Below, piece after piece: positions 20,380 through 28,200 of a stretch of 34,064 bases of DNA. Under the pieces are notes generated by a model. That model was given only the letters and a program-made list of their open reading frames with translations. It was not told the DNA's origin and did no database searches. Origin of the DNA: JBBDXI01 sp040902425 (lineage in GTDB: Bacteria > Planctomycetota > Phycisphaerae > Phycisphaerales > UBA1924); NCBI GenBank assembly GCA_040902425.1, contig JBBDXI010000039.1:1-34064 (forward strand), read 5' to 3'. Made by a program: the position numbers and the translations under genes. Numbering within the stretch: the stretch's first letter is position 1; the number at the start of each line of letters is the position of its first letter.

Positions 20380-22728
20380 ATGCGCTCTTGGCGGAGCCTG
20401 CGGCCTCGCGTCGTTCACATCACTCCTCTGGTCCTCGCCTCGCTCGCCGGCGCCCCGGCCGCGGCCGACGACGACGACCAGAAGCTCCGCGACCGCAAGC
20501 CCCCCATCATAGCGCCGATCGCCCGGGGCCCCGACGCCTGGAAGCTGACCACCCGCTTGCCCGACATCGGCCCCTCGGGCCCCATGGACTCGACGTTCCC
20601 CACGCGGAACATGGAGCTGCACAGCTGGCTCCCCCTGAGCAGCTTCCCGGGATACGCCGGCGCGACCCAGAAGTCGGGCGCTGACTGCTGGGGGTACGTC
20701 TCGCCCTCGGGGCGGCGCTACGCCCTGATCGGCCTCGGCTGGGGGACCGGTGTGGTCGAGGTCACCGACCCGGCCAACCCGGTCATCCTCACGGTCATCC
20801 CCGTCCCCTCCAACGCCTACAACTCGCTCTGGCGCGACGTGACCGTCATCGGCCACTACGCCTACTCGGTCAGCGACAACGTCGGCGTGGGCATCCAGGT
20901 CATCGACCTCTCGGATGTCGATACCGGGACCGTCACCCTCGTCCGGAACCACAGCCAGGGCGGGCACTCCAGGACCCACACGATCCTCTCCAACCCGGCC
21001 TCCGGCTACCTCTACCTCTGTGGCGGCAACGTCGCCGGCAGCGGCATGGTCCCCGCGGCCACGGCGCCGGACCCCACCCTGCCCACCTTCGACGGCCCCG
21101 GCTGGCGCGACCAGTACGTCCACGAGGCGCAGATCGTCAGCTACACGAGCGGCCCCTACGCCGGCAAGGAGATCGCCTTCGCCTTCGCCGCCGGGCCGTA
21201 CTACACCGGGCTGACCACCGGCTTGGCCATCGTGGACATCACCAACAAGGCCGCCCCGATCGAGCTCTGCCAGATCGCCTACCCCGGCCTGCGCTTCTGC
21301 CACCAGGGGTGGATCACCGAAGACAAGCGGTACCTGTACATCAACGACGAGCTGGATGCGCCCGGGAGCGGCAGCGGGTCGGTCCCGCGCTTCCTGGCCC
21401 GCATCTTCGACATCTCCAACCTCAGCAGCCCGCGCCTGGTCTCGACCTTCTCCAACAACCTGCCCTCGGTTGACCATAACGAGTACGTCAAGGGGCGCTA
21501 TCTCTACATGTCCAACTACACCACCGGCCTGCGCGTGTGGGACCTGAAGGAGCCCCTCCGCCCCCGCGAGGTCGCCTACATCGACACCCGCCCGGAGGAC
21601 GACGCCACCAGCTACAACGGCGCCTGGGGCAACTACCCGTTCTTCGACGACGGCACCATCCTGGTCAGCGACCTCGAGCGCGGCCTGTTCATCGCCCGGC
21701 TCACGCTCCTGGAGCTGGACGACCCCGCCCCCCAGCCCCGGACGCTGGAGCCCGGCAAGCGCACGCCCGTCACCCTGCGCGTGACCGGGAAGGGCGCCAC
21801 GCTGGGCACGCTCACGCTCATGGTGACCGTCAACGACGGCCTCCCGCAGAGCCTGCCGATGGTCTCGCTCGGCGACGGCCTGTACGGCGGCGAGCTCCCG
21901 GCGTGCACCTGCGGCGACCGCGTCTCCTACTACTTCCAGGCGGTGTCCACCGAGGGCGGCCCCTTCGTCTCGCCCCCGGCCGCGCTCAACGGCGACCCGA
22001 TCCGCGCGCGCGTCCAGACCGGCGAGACCGTCCTGTTTGCCGACGACTTCCAGATCAACCTGGGCTGGACGGTTCAGAACACAGCCGTCACCAGCGGGGC
22101 GTGGGCCCGCGCGGTCCCCAGCGCCACCGGCGGGCACGGCGCCCCGCTTGCGGATGCCGACGGCTCGGGGATGTGCTTCGTCACCGGCAACGGCACGAAC
22201 GCCGACGTGGACGGCGGGCCAACGGTCCTGCTCTCCCCGGTGCTGGACCTCAGCGCTGCGCCCGAGGCCCACATCACCTACTCGCGCTGGCTGCTCTCGA
22301 TCCAGAGCGCGACCGACTCGCTCATCACCAGCATCTCCGGCGACGACGGCCAGAGCTGGACCACCGTCCACTCCGTCACGCCGGTCACCGGCGGGTGGGA
22401 GACCGTCGGCTTCCGCGTCGCCGACTACATCACGCCCACCTCCCAGGTCCGCGTCCGCTTCAGCGTCAGCGACAACCCGGACAACTCCGTCACCGAGGCG
22501 GGGATCGACGCCTTCGTCGTCACGTCCGCCGCCTGCGAGTTCTGCTACGCGAACTGCGACGGGAGCCTCGTCGCGCCGGCGCTCAACGTCGCCGACTTCT
22601 CCTGCTTCCTCACCCGCTTCGCCGCCGCGGAGCCCTACGCCAACTGCGACGGCAGCACCATGGCGCCCATCCTGAACGTGGCGGACTTCAGTTGCTTCCT
22701 CGATCGCTTCGCGTCAGGATGCCCGTGA
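20380..22728 (+). CDS. choice-of-anchor B family secreted protein with C-terminal GC-type dockerin
   Basis: A 782-residue exported protein. After a signal peptide (to about residue 29) comes a beta-propeller of LVIVD-like repeats characteristic of the choice-of-anchor B family (residues about 75-440: GTGVVEVTDPANPVIL, GIQVIDLSDVD, GLAIVDITNKAAPIEL, LARIFDISNLSSPRLV, GLRVWDLKEPLRPREV). Residues about 545-720 form a jelly-roll-like domain (DGGPTVLLSPVLDLS, DDGQSWTTVHSV). The last 60 residues hold two copies of a Cys/Asp module, ANCDGS...LNVADFSCFL..RF, the GC-type dockerin of Phycisphaerae-like planctomycetes, thought to anchor proteins to the cell surface. No cohesin is seen here. The ligand of the propeller is unknown. 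Confidence 0.9.
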   Translation: MRSWRSLRPRVVHITPLVLASLAGAPAAADDDDQKLRDRKPPIIAPIARGPDAWKLTTRLPDIGPSGPMDSTFPTRNMELHSWLPLSSFPGYAGATQKSGADCWGYVSPSGRRYALIGLGWGTGVVEVTDPANPVILTVIPVPSNAYNSLWRDVTVIGHYAYSVSDNVGVGIQVIDLSDVDTGTVTLVRNHSQGGHSRTHTILSNPASGYLYLCGGNVAGSGMVPAATAPDPTLPTFDGPGWRDQYVHEAQIVSYTSGPYAGKEIAFAFAAGPYYTGLTTGLAIVDITNKAAPIELCQIAYPGLRFCHQGWITEDKRYLYINDELDAPGSGSGSVPRFLARIFDISNLSSPRLVSTFSNNLPSVDHNEYVKGRYLYMSNYTTGLRVWDLKEPLRPREVAYIDTRPEDDATSYNGAWGNYPFFDDGTILVSDLERGLFIARLTLLELDDPAPQPRTLEPGKRTPVTLRVTGKGATLGTLTLMVTVNDGLPQSLPMVSLGDGLYGGELPACTCGDRVSYYFQAVSTEGGPFVSPPAALNGDPIRARVQTGETVLFADDFQINLGWTVQNTAVTSGAWARAVPSATGGHGAPLADADGSGMCFVTGNGTNADVDGGPTVLLSPVLDLSAAPEAHITYSRWLLSIQSATDSLITSISGDDGQSWTTVHSVTPVTGGWETVGFRVADYITPTSQVRVRFSVSDNPDNSVTEAGIDAFVVTSAACEFCYANCDGSLVAPALNVADFSCFLTRFAAAEPYANCDGSTMAPILNVADFSCFLDRFASGCP

Positions 22729-22731
22729 GCT

Positions 22732-22754
22732 GAGCCCCGCATCATCGGGCTCTT
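22732..22754 (+). terminator. weak hairpin after the dockerin gene
   Basis: GAGCCC (22732-22737) and GGGCTC (22747-22752) pair with a 9-base loop and are followed by only TT, starting 4 nt after the stop codon. It may be a weak terminator. Confidence 0.3.
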
Positions 22755-22951
22755 CGCGCCGGCCGCGTCCCCGCGCGCCCCCGGGTGCGGTGCGCGCCGC
22801 TCAGCCGGATGAGCGCCCCTGTGAAGGGTAATTTCAGCCCGATTCACCCGGTCTTTACGGCGGGGCACCATTACTCACCGGCACGACGTCGCCCGGCCGC
22901 CGCGGCCCCGGGCCTTCCCCTTCCTGCACCCCCTCCCGAGGAGACCCCTCC

Positions 22952-24304
22952 ATGCCACGGATCACTCTGGCACGGCCGGCATTGGCGGCGGCCGGCGCCT
23001 TCCTGGCCGCGGGCGCCACGGCCGGCGCCCAGGTCACCGCCGTCGCGTCCTCCAACCAGGTCATGTCCGGCTTCTTCGGCGGTTCGGTCTCGGGCATCCC
23101 GGACGTGAACGGAGACGGCCGGGGCGACATCGTCGTCGGAGCGCCCAACGAGACGGTCAACGGCATCCAGGGAGCGGGGCGGGTCTACATCCACTCCGGA
23201 GCCAACGGCGCGCTCCTCCGCGTCCTGCAGTCCCCGTCCCCGAGGTTCAACGGGAACTTCGGCATCGCCGTCGCGGGCTCGCCCGACATCAACGGCGACG
23301 GCCGGGGCGACGTGATCGTCGGCGCCGCCAACGAGAACGACAACCCCATCGCCTCCGGGCGGGCCTACGTCTTCTCCGGCGCCACGGGCGCGCTCTTCGC
23401 CCAGATGATCTCCCCCAACCGCCAGACCGGGGGCGGCTTCGGCACCTCGGTCGCCTGGGTCCCGGATGTCAACGGCGACGGCTTCCCGGACGCCGTGGTC
23501 GGCGCGCCCAACGAGACCAGCGGCAACCACCCGGCGGGCGCCGGCCGCGCCTACATCTACAACGGGCGCACGGGGCAACTCCTCACCAAGCTCATCCCCT
23601 ACTTCCCCCGCGCGCAGGGCTCCTTCGGCTTCTCCGTCGCCGGCATCCCCGACCGCAACAACGACGGGCGGGGCGATGTCGTGGTCGGCGCGCCGCGCGA
23701 GGGCGTCCCGGAGAACTCCGGGCGTATCCACTGGTACTCCGGGTTCAACGGCGTCCGCCTCTTCACCAACCAGTCAGCCAACATCGCCGAGAACGGCTTC
23801 TTCGGCTACTCCCTGGCGACCATCCCCGACGCCTCGGGCGACCTCTTCCCCGACATCGTGGTGGGCGCGCCGTACGAGCACCCGCTCACCTCGCCGCACA
23901 ACGCCGGGCGCGCGTACATCTACAACGGGCGCACCGGCTCGATCTGGAAGAAGATCGTCCCGATCATCCAGATGCCCAACATGGAGTTCGGCGTCTCGGT
24001 CGGCGGCATCGCCGACATGAACGGCGACGGTCGGGGCGACGCCATCGTCGGCTCCTGGCAGGAGACCCCCGCCAACTCCCCGGCGTGGTGCGGCCGGGCC
24101 CACGTCCACTCGGGGATTACCGGCGCGCGCCTGACCACCTTCGCCTCGCCCAACCGCGTCCTGCAGGGGCGCTTCGGGGTCGCCGTGGCGGGGGTGCCGG
24201 ACACCAACGCCAACGGGCGGGGCGATGTGCTCATCGGCGCCTCGGCGGAGAACGGAAGCACGGGCGCCTCCAGGGCCGGTCGCGCCTACCTGATCCGGTA
24301 CTAG
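22952..24304 (+). CDS. secreted FG-GAP repeat protein, seven-bladed integrin-like propeller
   Basis: A 450-residue exported protein with a signal peptide ending near GATAGAQ. Seven FG-GAP repeats of about 61 residues fill the mature part. Their calcium-binding loops start near residues 50, 111, 171, 233, 293, 354 and 416 (for example PDVNGDGRGDIVVGAPNE, and PDASGDLFPDIVVGAPYE, where the central Gly is lost). Seven repeats match a complete integrin-alpha-type propeller. Each is followed by a GRxYI(H/Y)SG/NG strand. Unlike its upstream neighbour it has no dockerin or other sorting signal at the C-terminus. The start is supported by GAGGAG 8 nt upstream. A strong terminator follows. Likely role is surface adhesion or matrix binding, by family analogy. 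Confidence 0.9.
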   Translation: MPRITLARPALAAAGAFLAAGATAGAQVTAVASSNQVMSGFFGGSVSGIPDVNGDGRGDIVVGAPNETVNGIQGAGRVYIHSGANGALLRVLQSPSPRFNGNFGIAVAGSPDINGDGRGDVIVGAANENDNPIASGRAYVFSGATGALFAQMISPNRQTGGGFGTSVAWVPDVNGDGFPDAVVGAPNETSGNHPAGAGRAYIYNGRTGQLLTKLIPYFPRAQGSFGFSVAGIPDRNNDGRGDVVVGAPREGVPENSGRIHWYSGFNGVRLFTNQSANIAENGFFGYSLATIPDASGDLFPDIVVGAPYEHPLTSPHNAGRAYIYNGRTGSIWKKIVPIIQMPNMEFGVSVGGIADMNGDGRGDAIVGSWQETPANSPAWCGRAHVHSGITGARLTTFASPNRVLQGRFGVAVAGVPDTNANGRGDVLIGASAENGSTGASRAGRAYLIRY

Positions 24305-24335
24305 AGAGGGACACGGCACGGAGGCCGGAGGAGAG

Positions 24336-24365
24336 GGCCGCCCAGGGATGGGCGGCCTCTTTTCT
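24336..24365 (+). terminator. intrinsic terminator after the FG-GAP gene
   Basis: GGCCGCCCA (24336-24344) and TGGGCGGCC (24349-24357) form a perfect 9-bp stem with a GGGA loop, followed by TCTTTTCT. It lies 31 bp after the FG-GAP stop and just before the convergent PilZ stop. Confidence 0.92.
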
Positions 24366-24376
24366 GCGCGCCGCCG

Positions 24377-24769
24377 TTACGCCGATCGCCGCGCCCGCTC
24401 CAGCGTCAGCCGCCCGAGCACGGCGTTGGCAGGGGCGCACCGCGCGATCGTCGTCAGGGCCTTGCGGACCTCCGGCGAGATGTCCTCGAAGACCACGCCG
24501 ATCTCGTGCTTGAAGAACCCCAGCCGGCGCGACCAGATCACCCGCCCCAGCACCCGCACCGCGCCGTCGAGCCCCTGGATCTCGATGTTCACCGTGCTCC
24601 CGTCCGCCTGCGGCAGCCTCTTCCGCCGGCGGATGCGGGCCCCGGTCGCGGAGAGGTCGAGGATCTCCCCGAGGCTCGACTGGATGGCGTGACACCGGAC
24701 CCGCCCGTGCTGGCGGGCGTTGTCCTCGAAGGAATGAACCTGAGGCGGCAACTCTCTGGCGGCTCCCAT
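24377..24769 (-). CDS. PilZ-domain protein, probable cyclic di-GMP receptor
   Basis: A 130-residue single-domain protein. Both cyclic di-GMP contact motifs are present: RxxxR as Arg19-Gln-His-Gly-Arg23, and DxSxxG as DLSATG at residues 38-43. The barrel strands continue with TVNIEIQGLDGAVRVLGRVIWSRR, and the end (ISPEVRKALTTIARCAP) is a helix typical of PilZ. It is a stand-alone adaptor without an enzymatic domain, so it should act by binding a partner. The ATG at 24769 is chosen because a PilZ N-terminus starts there; the frame is open further upstream but is very Arg/Gly-rich. It lies 107 bp downstream of the DUF6263-like gene. No diguanylate cyclase is seen in the window. Confidence 0.88.
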   Translation of the reverse strand: MGAARELPPQVHSFEDNARQHGRVRCHAIQSSLGEILDLSATGARIRRRKRLPQADGSTVNIEIQGLDGAVRVLGRVIWSRRLGFFKHEIGVVFEDISPEVRKALTTIARCAPANAVLGRLTLERARRSA

Positions 24770-24794
24770 GCCACGCCCATCGGCACGCCCCGGT

Positions 24795-24830
24795 CGCCGA
24801 TTGACGAATCGGCGGCCCGATAATGGTCTA
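24795..24830 (-). promoter_or_regulatory. PilZ leader with perfect hairpin and TAGACC box
   Basis: CGCCGATT (24795-24802) and AATCGGCG (24807-24814) form a perfect 8-bp stem with a 4-base loop, 25 nt upstream of the PilZ start. On the minus strand TAGACC at 24830-24825 could be a -10 box. The hairpin would lie in the 5' leader and may be an operator or RNA structure. Confidence 0.35.
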
Positions 24831-24876
24831 GCCCCGCCCCATCGGCCGCGCACCCCGCACCAGCCCCGCCGCTTGA

Positions 24877-25863
24877 CTACCGCTCGCGCGTGATGGTGAG
24901 CTTCGATTCGCTGCGGCTCAGCGTCGGCTGCTCCCCGAGCTTCGCCTCGATCTCCGTGCTCATCGTGCTCTCCATCCGCCGCAGCATCCCCGCCCGCGTG
25001 TCCCACAGGTAGCGCCCGTCGTGCCGCGACCCCTTGATCGTGAAGGGCTCATCGCCCCCGCTCTCCGACGAGGGCTCCAGCCGCCCCCGCAGGTCGATCG
25101 AGGCCTCGCCGCCGCGGTGGGAGGTCAGCGTGTGACGCGTCACCATCCTGAAGCGGCCCATCAGGGGCGACTCGATGGTGTCGGTGTTCTCCCACGACTC
25201 CCCCACCCTCGCCTTCCCCGAGGTCTTCTTCGGCGAGAAGATCGAGCTGAACAGGTCCCCCGGCTTCCCGCCCGCGGCCCCGCCGGCGAGCTGCCCGAGC
25301 GCCGCCAGCCCCTCGCCCCCCTTCACCGAGGTGATGTTGCCCGCGCGGTCAACCGTGAGCGTCATCGTCTGCCCGGCAATGGACTTGAAGATTGCCCCCG
25401 CGATGTCGCCGTCCTTCGCCGGCTTGGCGCTGTCGAACTCCGTCGTCAGCCCCGGCGCGCTGATCTTCGCCTTCAGGGTGTCGATCACGAGGTCCACCGT
25501 CGCCCCGCTCTCGGCCGAGACATCGACCACCTTGAGCCGCAGCCCCATGGTGACCGTGCTGCTGGAGGGCCCGCTGTCGCCGCCCTCTTCGGCCTCCGGC
25601 GCGGGCTGGCGCGTCCCCGGGGAGCGGGCGGGCGGGCGCGCCGGCCGGCGCGTGGGGGCGGCCGGCGGCTTTCCCGCGCCCCCCTGCCTGGTGCTGCTCA
25701 CCATCTCCAGCTTGAAGCGGACCTCCTGCCCCTTCTCGAACTTCGGGCGCAGGTCCACCTCGCCGGGGAGGGCCCGCTCGGGGGGCCGCGGCGGCTCCTG
25801 GGCGAGCGCCGCCGGGCCAGCGCAGAGGATGAGCAGCGAGCCGAGCCGGGCGATGAGCGTCAT
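24877..25863 (-). CDS. secreted DUF6263-like protein
   Basis: A protein of about 328 residues with signal peptide LIARLGSLLILCAGPAALAQ. The start at ATG 25863 has GGAG 8 nt upstream, and an in-frame GTG or ATG further out is not needed. After a Pro/Ala/Arg-rich linker (residues about 60-95), the mature part alternates strands: TVTMGLRLKVVDVSAESGATVDLVIDTLK, then MTLTVDRAGNITSVKGGEGL, GKARVGESWENTD and a C-terminal RMESTMSTEIEAKLGE. The pattern of a VDRAGNI turn and a GESW motif fits DUF6263, a secreted family of unknown function. I place it there from memory of the pattern only. It lies between the sialidase-like and PilZ genes on the same strand. Confidence 0.72.
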   Translation of the reverse strand: MTLIARLGSLLILCAGPAALAQEPPRPPERALPGEVDLRPKFEKGQEVRFKLEMVSSTRQGGAGKPPAAPTRRPARPPARSPGTRQPAPEAEEGGDSGPSSSTVTMGLRLKVVDVSAESGATVDLVIDTLKAKISAPGLTTEFDSAKPAKDGDIAGAIFKSIAGQTMTLTVDRAGNITSVKGGEGLAALGQLAGGAAGGKPGDLFSSIFSPKKTSGKARVGESWENTDTIESPLMGRFRMVTRHTLTSHRGGEASIDLRGRLEPSSESGGDEPFTIKGSRHDGRYLWDTRAGMLRRMESTMSTEIEAKLGEQPTLSRSESKLTITRER

Positions 25864-25922
25864 GAGGGAGTCTCCGGTGCGATGACCCATTGTGTACCGA
25901 CCCCGGGCCGGGCGGTTGCGGT

Positions 25923-26915
25923 TCAGGGCTTCAAGGGCCGGGAAATCACCGCGACAAACCCGCCCTCCCGGCGCATCCAGACCGCCGGGTCCATGCAGGG
26001 CCCCGCGAACCGCGACCCCTCCTCGGCCTCGACCCGCCCCGACGCGGGGTCGTAGACCACGCTGTTCACCCCGCTCGGCACCGACTGGTAGATGCGCACC
26101 CGCCCATCCGCCAGGAGCGCCGCCCCGGGGACCCCGCCCCGCGTGAGCTGGAAGCGCTCCGAGGCCTCGAAGCGCAGCCCGTCGCTCGACGTTGCGAGCC
26201 GGACCTCATCGCCGGAGGAGAGGAACATCAGCCACTCCTCCCCAACCCACAGCACCTCGGGGTCGCTGATCCCCTCCTCCTCGAACCGGTAGCTGTCCTC
26301 CACCGTGAAGCTCAGGCCATCCTCGCTCACCGCGCTGTAGACCTTCGTCGCCTTGGGGTTGCCCTCCGCCGGACGCTCGACCCGCGGGCGTGAGATGGGG
26401 AGATTGGTCCGGGGGAGCGGGCGGGCCCGCGGCCCGCGCGGCGCGGGCTTGGCGCCCTCCGCCCGGTGGATGAAGTACATCCGCAGCGACCCGTCGGGCT
26501 TCTGCACCACCGACAGCTCCACCTCCACGCCCGTCGGCTTCTTCGCCCAGTGGATGGTCACCCGCGACGGCAGGCCCCAGGTCTTCCCCCCGTCCGTCGA
26601 GACGAACCGGTCCAGCTTCTCCGACCCCGGGCCCTTGGCGTTCCGCGCATCCACCGCATACACGACCAGCGTCCCCGCGGCCGCGCCCTCGCCCTTCTCC
26701 GGGAGGTCCCTCACCAGTTCCAGCACATCCCCCTGCCCGGCCCCGGCGAGGATGGGCGTGGGCGACTCCTGGAACGAGAGGCCGTCGGCGGATGTCGCGA
26801 AGTGGAGCCGGTGGTTCCACGGCCCATCGGGGGGTGGCGCGTTCGGGTCCGGCCGCTCCTGGGCCGAAGCCGCGGCGCTTAGAACCAGCACGATCGCAGC
26901 CGTGATCCATCGCAT
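25923..26915 (-). CDS. secreted sialidase-like beta-propeller protein
   Basis: A 330-residue exported protein (MRWITAAIVLVLSAAASAQ). It contains one canonical Asp-box, STDGGKTW (SxDxGxTW), and three related blade motifs, ATSADGLSF, SEDGLSF and SSDGLRF, spaced along the chain as in five- or six-bladed propellers of sialidases or family 43 glycosidases. Pieces such as ISDPEVLWVGEEWLMFLSSG and MDPAVWMRREGGF also fit glycosidase-like propellers. The usual sialidase arginine triad was not identified, so enzymatic activity is unproven. GGAGG 7 nt before the ATG supports the start. An Arg/Pro insertion (APRGPRARPLPRT) sits between blades. It follows ltaE by 61 bp. Confidence 0.75.
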   Translation of the reverse strand: MRWITAAIVLVLSAAASAQERPDPNAPPPDGPWNHRLHFATSADGLSFQESPTPILAGAGQGDVLELVRDLPEKGEGAAAGTLVVYAVDARNAKGPGSEKLDRFVSTDGGKTWGLPSRVTIHWAKKPTGVEVELSVVQKPDGSLRMYFIHRAEGAKPAPRGPRARPLPRTNLPISRPRVERPAEGNPKATKVYSAVSEDGLSFTVEDSYRFEEEGISDPEVLWVGEEWLMFLSSGDEVRLATSSDGLRFEASERFQLTRGGVPGAALLADGRVRIYQSVPSGVNSVVYDPASGRVEAEEGSRFAGPCMDPAVWMRREGGFVAVISRPLKP

Positions 26916-26976
26916 GACGCGGCCTCCGCAGGAGCCCGGACCGGGCGCCGCAGCATACCGCGCCTCGGACGCCGAC

Positions 26977-28038
26977 CTACCTCACCGCAGCGCCCGCCCC
27001 CGCCGCGGCCTCTATCGCCTCCAGGGCCCTCTCGATCATCGCCGCCGAGACATCCAGGTGGCAGACCGCCCGGACCCGCTGCGGCGCTGTCGGGAGCGCC
27101 CAGACCCCGGACCCCTTCAGCCGCTCGGCGAACTGCGCCGCGGTCCCCAGCCGCCGGTCGATATCCAGGAACACCATGTTGGTCTCAACCGGCATGGCGA
27201 TGGTCAGGCCGGGGATCTTGGAGGCGCCCTCCGCAAGCCGCTTCGCGTTGGCGTGGTCCTCCACCAGCCGCTCCCGGTGGTGCTCCAGCGCGTGCAGCGC
27301 CGCGGCCGCGAGGATCCCCGCCTGCCGCATCGCCCCGCCGAACATCTTGCGGAAGCGGTGGATGCGGAAGATCGTCTCGGCATCGCCGCACACCGCCGAG
27401 CCCGCGGGCGCCCCCAGCCCCTTGGAGAAGCAGCACGAGACGGTGTCGAAGTGCCGCGCGTACTCGCCGGGGTCCAGCCCCGTCGCGGCACACGCGTTCC
27501 AGACCCGCGCCCCATCCAGGTGCACCCTCAGCCCCAGCTCGCGCGCCCGCGCCGCGACGCGCGCCACCTGCTCCAGCGGCCACACCGCCCCGCCCCCGCG
27601 GTTCTGCGTGTTCTCGATCACCACCAGCCGGGAGCGGGCGAAGTGCGCCGAGTAGGGCCGCACCACCGCCTCGACCTGGTCGGCGTCGAAGAGCCCCCGC
27701 TCCCCGTCGAGGGGGCGGACCATCACGCCGGAGAGCGCCGCCGGCGCGCCGGTCTCGTAATGGATGATGTGGCTGTCCTTGTGGGCGATCACCTCGTCGC
27801 CCTGCTCGGTGTGGGCCCGGATGGAGGCCTGGTTGGCCATCGTCCCGCTGGGGACGAAGACCGCCGCCTCCTTGCCCATGATCGAGGCGACCCGCTCCTG
27901 CAGGCGGATCACCGTCGGGTCATCGCCCAGCACGTCGTCCCCGACTTCGGCCTCGGCCATGGCCCGGCGCATCGCCGCCGAGGGGCGGGTCACGGTGTCA
28001 CTCCGCAGGTCTACCACGTTTGTAGGGTCGCTCACCAT
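26977..28038 (-). CDS. ltaE: low-specificity L-threonine aldolase
   Basis: A PLP enzyme cleaving L-threonine or L-allo-threonine to glycine and acetaldehyde. The 353-residue product shows VDLRSDTVTRPS at the N-terminus, EVGDDVLGDDPTV, the FVPSGTMANQ turn, DSHIIHYE with a stacking His, VHLDGARVWN with Asp175 for the pyridine nitrogen, and the Schiff-base Lys206 in SCCFSKGLGAPAGS. It ends normally. The ATG at 28038 has no Shine-Dalgarno site and lies 6 nt after a TACGGT box, so it may be leaderless. A 14-base direct repeat straddles the start. An alternative inner start cannot be excluded, but the conserved domain begins within 10 residues. Confidence 0.94.
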   Translation of the reverse strand: MVSDPTNVVDLRSDTVTRPSAAMRRAMAEAEVGDDVLGDDPTVIRLQERVASIMGKEAAVFVPSGTMANQASIRAHTEQGDEVIAHKDSHIIHYETGAPAALSGVMVRPLDGERGLFDADQVEAVVRPYSAHFARSRLVVIENTQNRGGGAVWPLEQVARVAARARELGLRVHLDGARVWNACAATGLDPGEYARHFDTVSCCFSKGLGAPAGSAVCGDAETIFRIHRFRKMFGGAMRQAGILAAAALHALEHHRERLVEDHANAKRLAEGASKIPGLTIAMPVETNMVFLDIDRRLGTAAQFAERLKGSGVWALPTAPQRVRAVCHLDVSAAMIERALEAIEAAAGAGAAVR

Positions 28039-28069
28039 GCCGCAACCGTAGGGTGAACGCTCACTCACC
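28022..28069 (-). promoter_or_regulatory. ltaE promoter box and direct repeats over the start codon
   Basis: Two copies of GTAGGGT-CGCTCAC (plus-strand reading) lie at 28022-28035 and 28048-28064. The second has a GAA insert between the halves. On the minus strand TACGGT (28050-28045) is 6 nt before the ATG and partly inside the second copy. This arrangement would suit a repressor or activator site at a leaderless promoter. The first copy also encodes residues 2-5. Confidence 0.4.
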
Positions 28070-28200
28070 GCCCGCGGGCCTGTCCCAAGGGCATGGCCCG
28101 TGCGGCCCTGGAGCCGGCCACGGTCAGCGCGGCGTCCCCGCCGATTGCCGTGCAGGGCCGCACAACTCCGGCATGACCCCATGGGCAGAATGAACCACGA

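Noticed and set aside
20374..22371. Long minus-strand open frame opposite the dockerin gene
   Set aside because: Same GC shadow effect. The plus-strand frame has a signal peptide, propeller repeats and dockerin modules.
20380..24304. Cellulosome components, because of a dockerin-like module
   Set aside because: The repeats are the planctomycete GC-type. There is no cohesin, scaffoldin or cellulase in the window.
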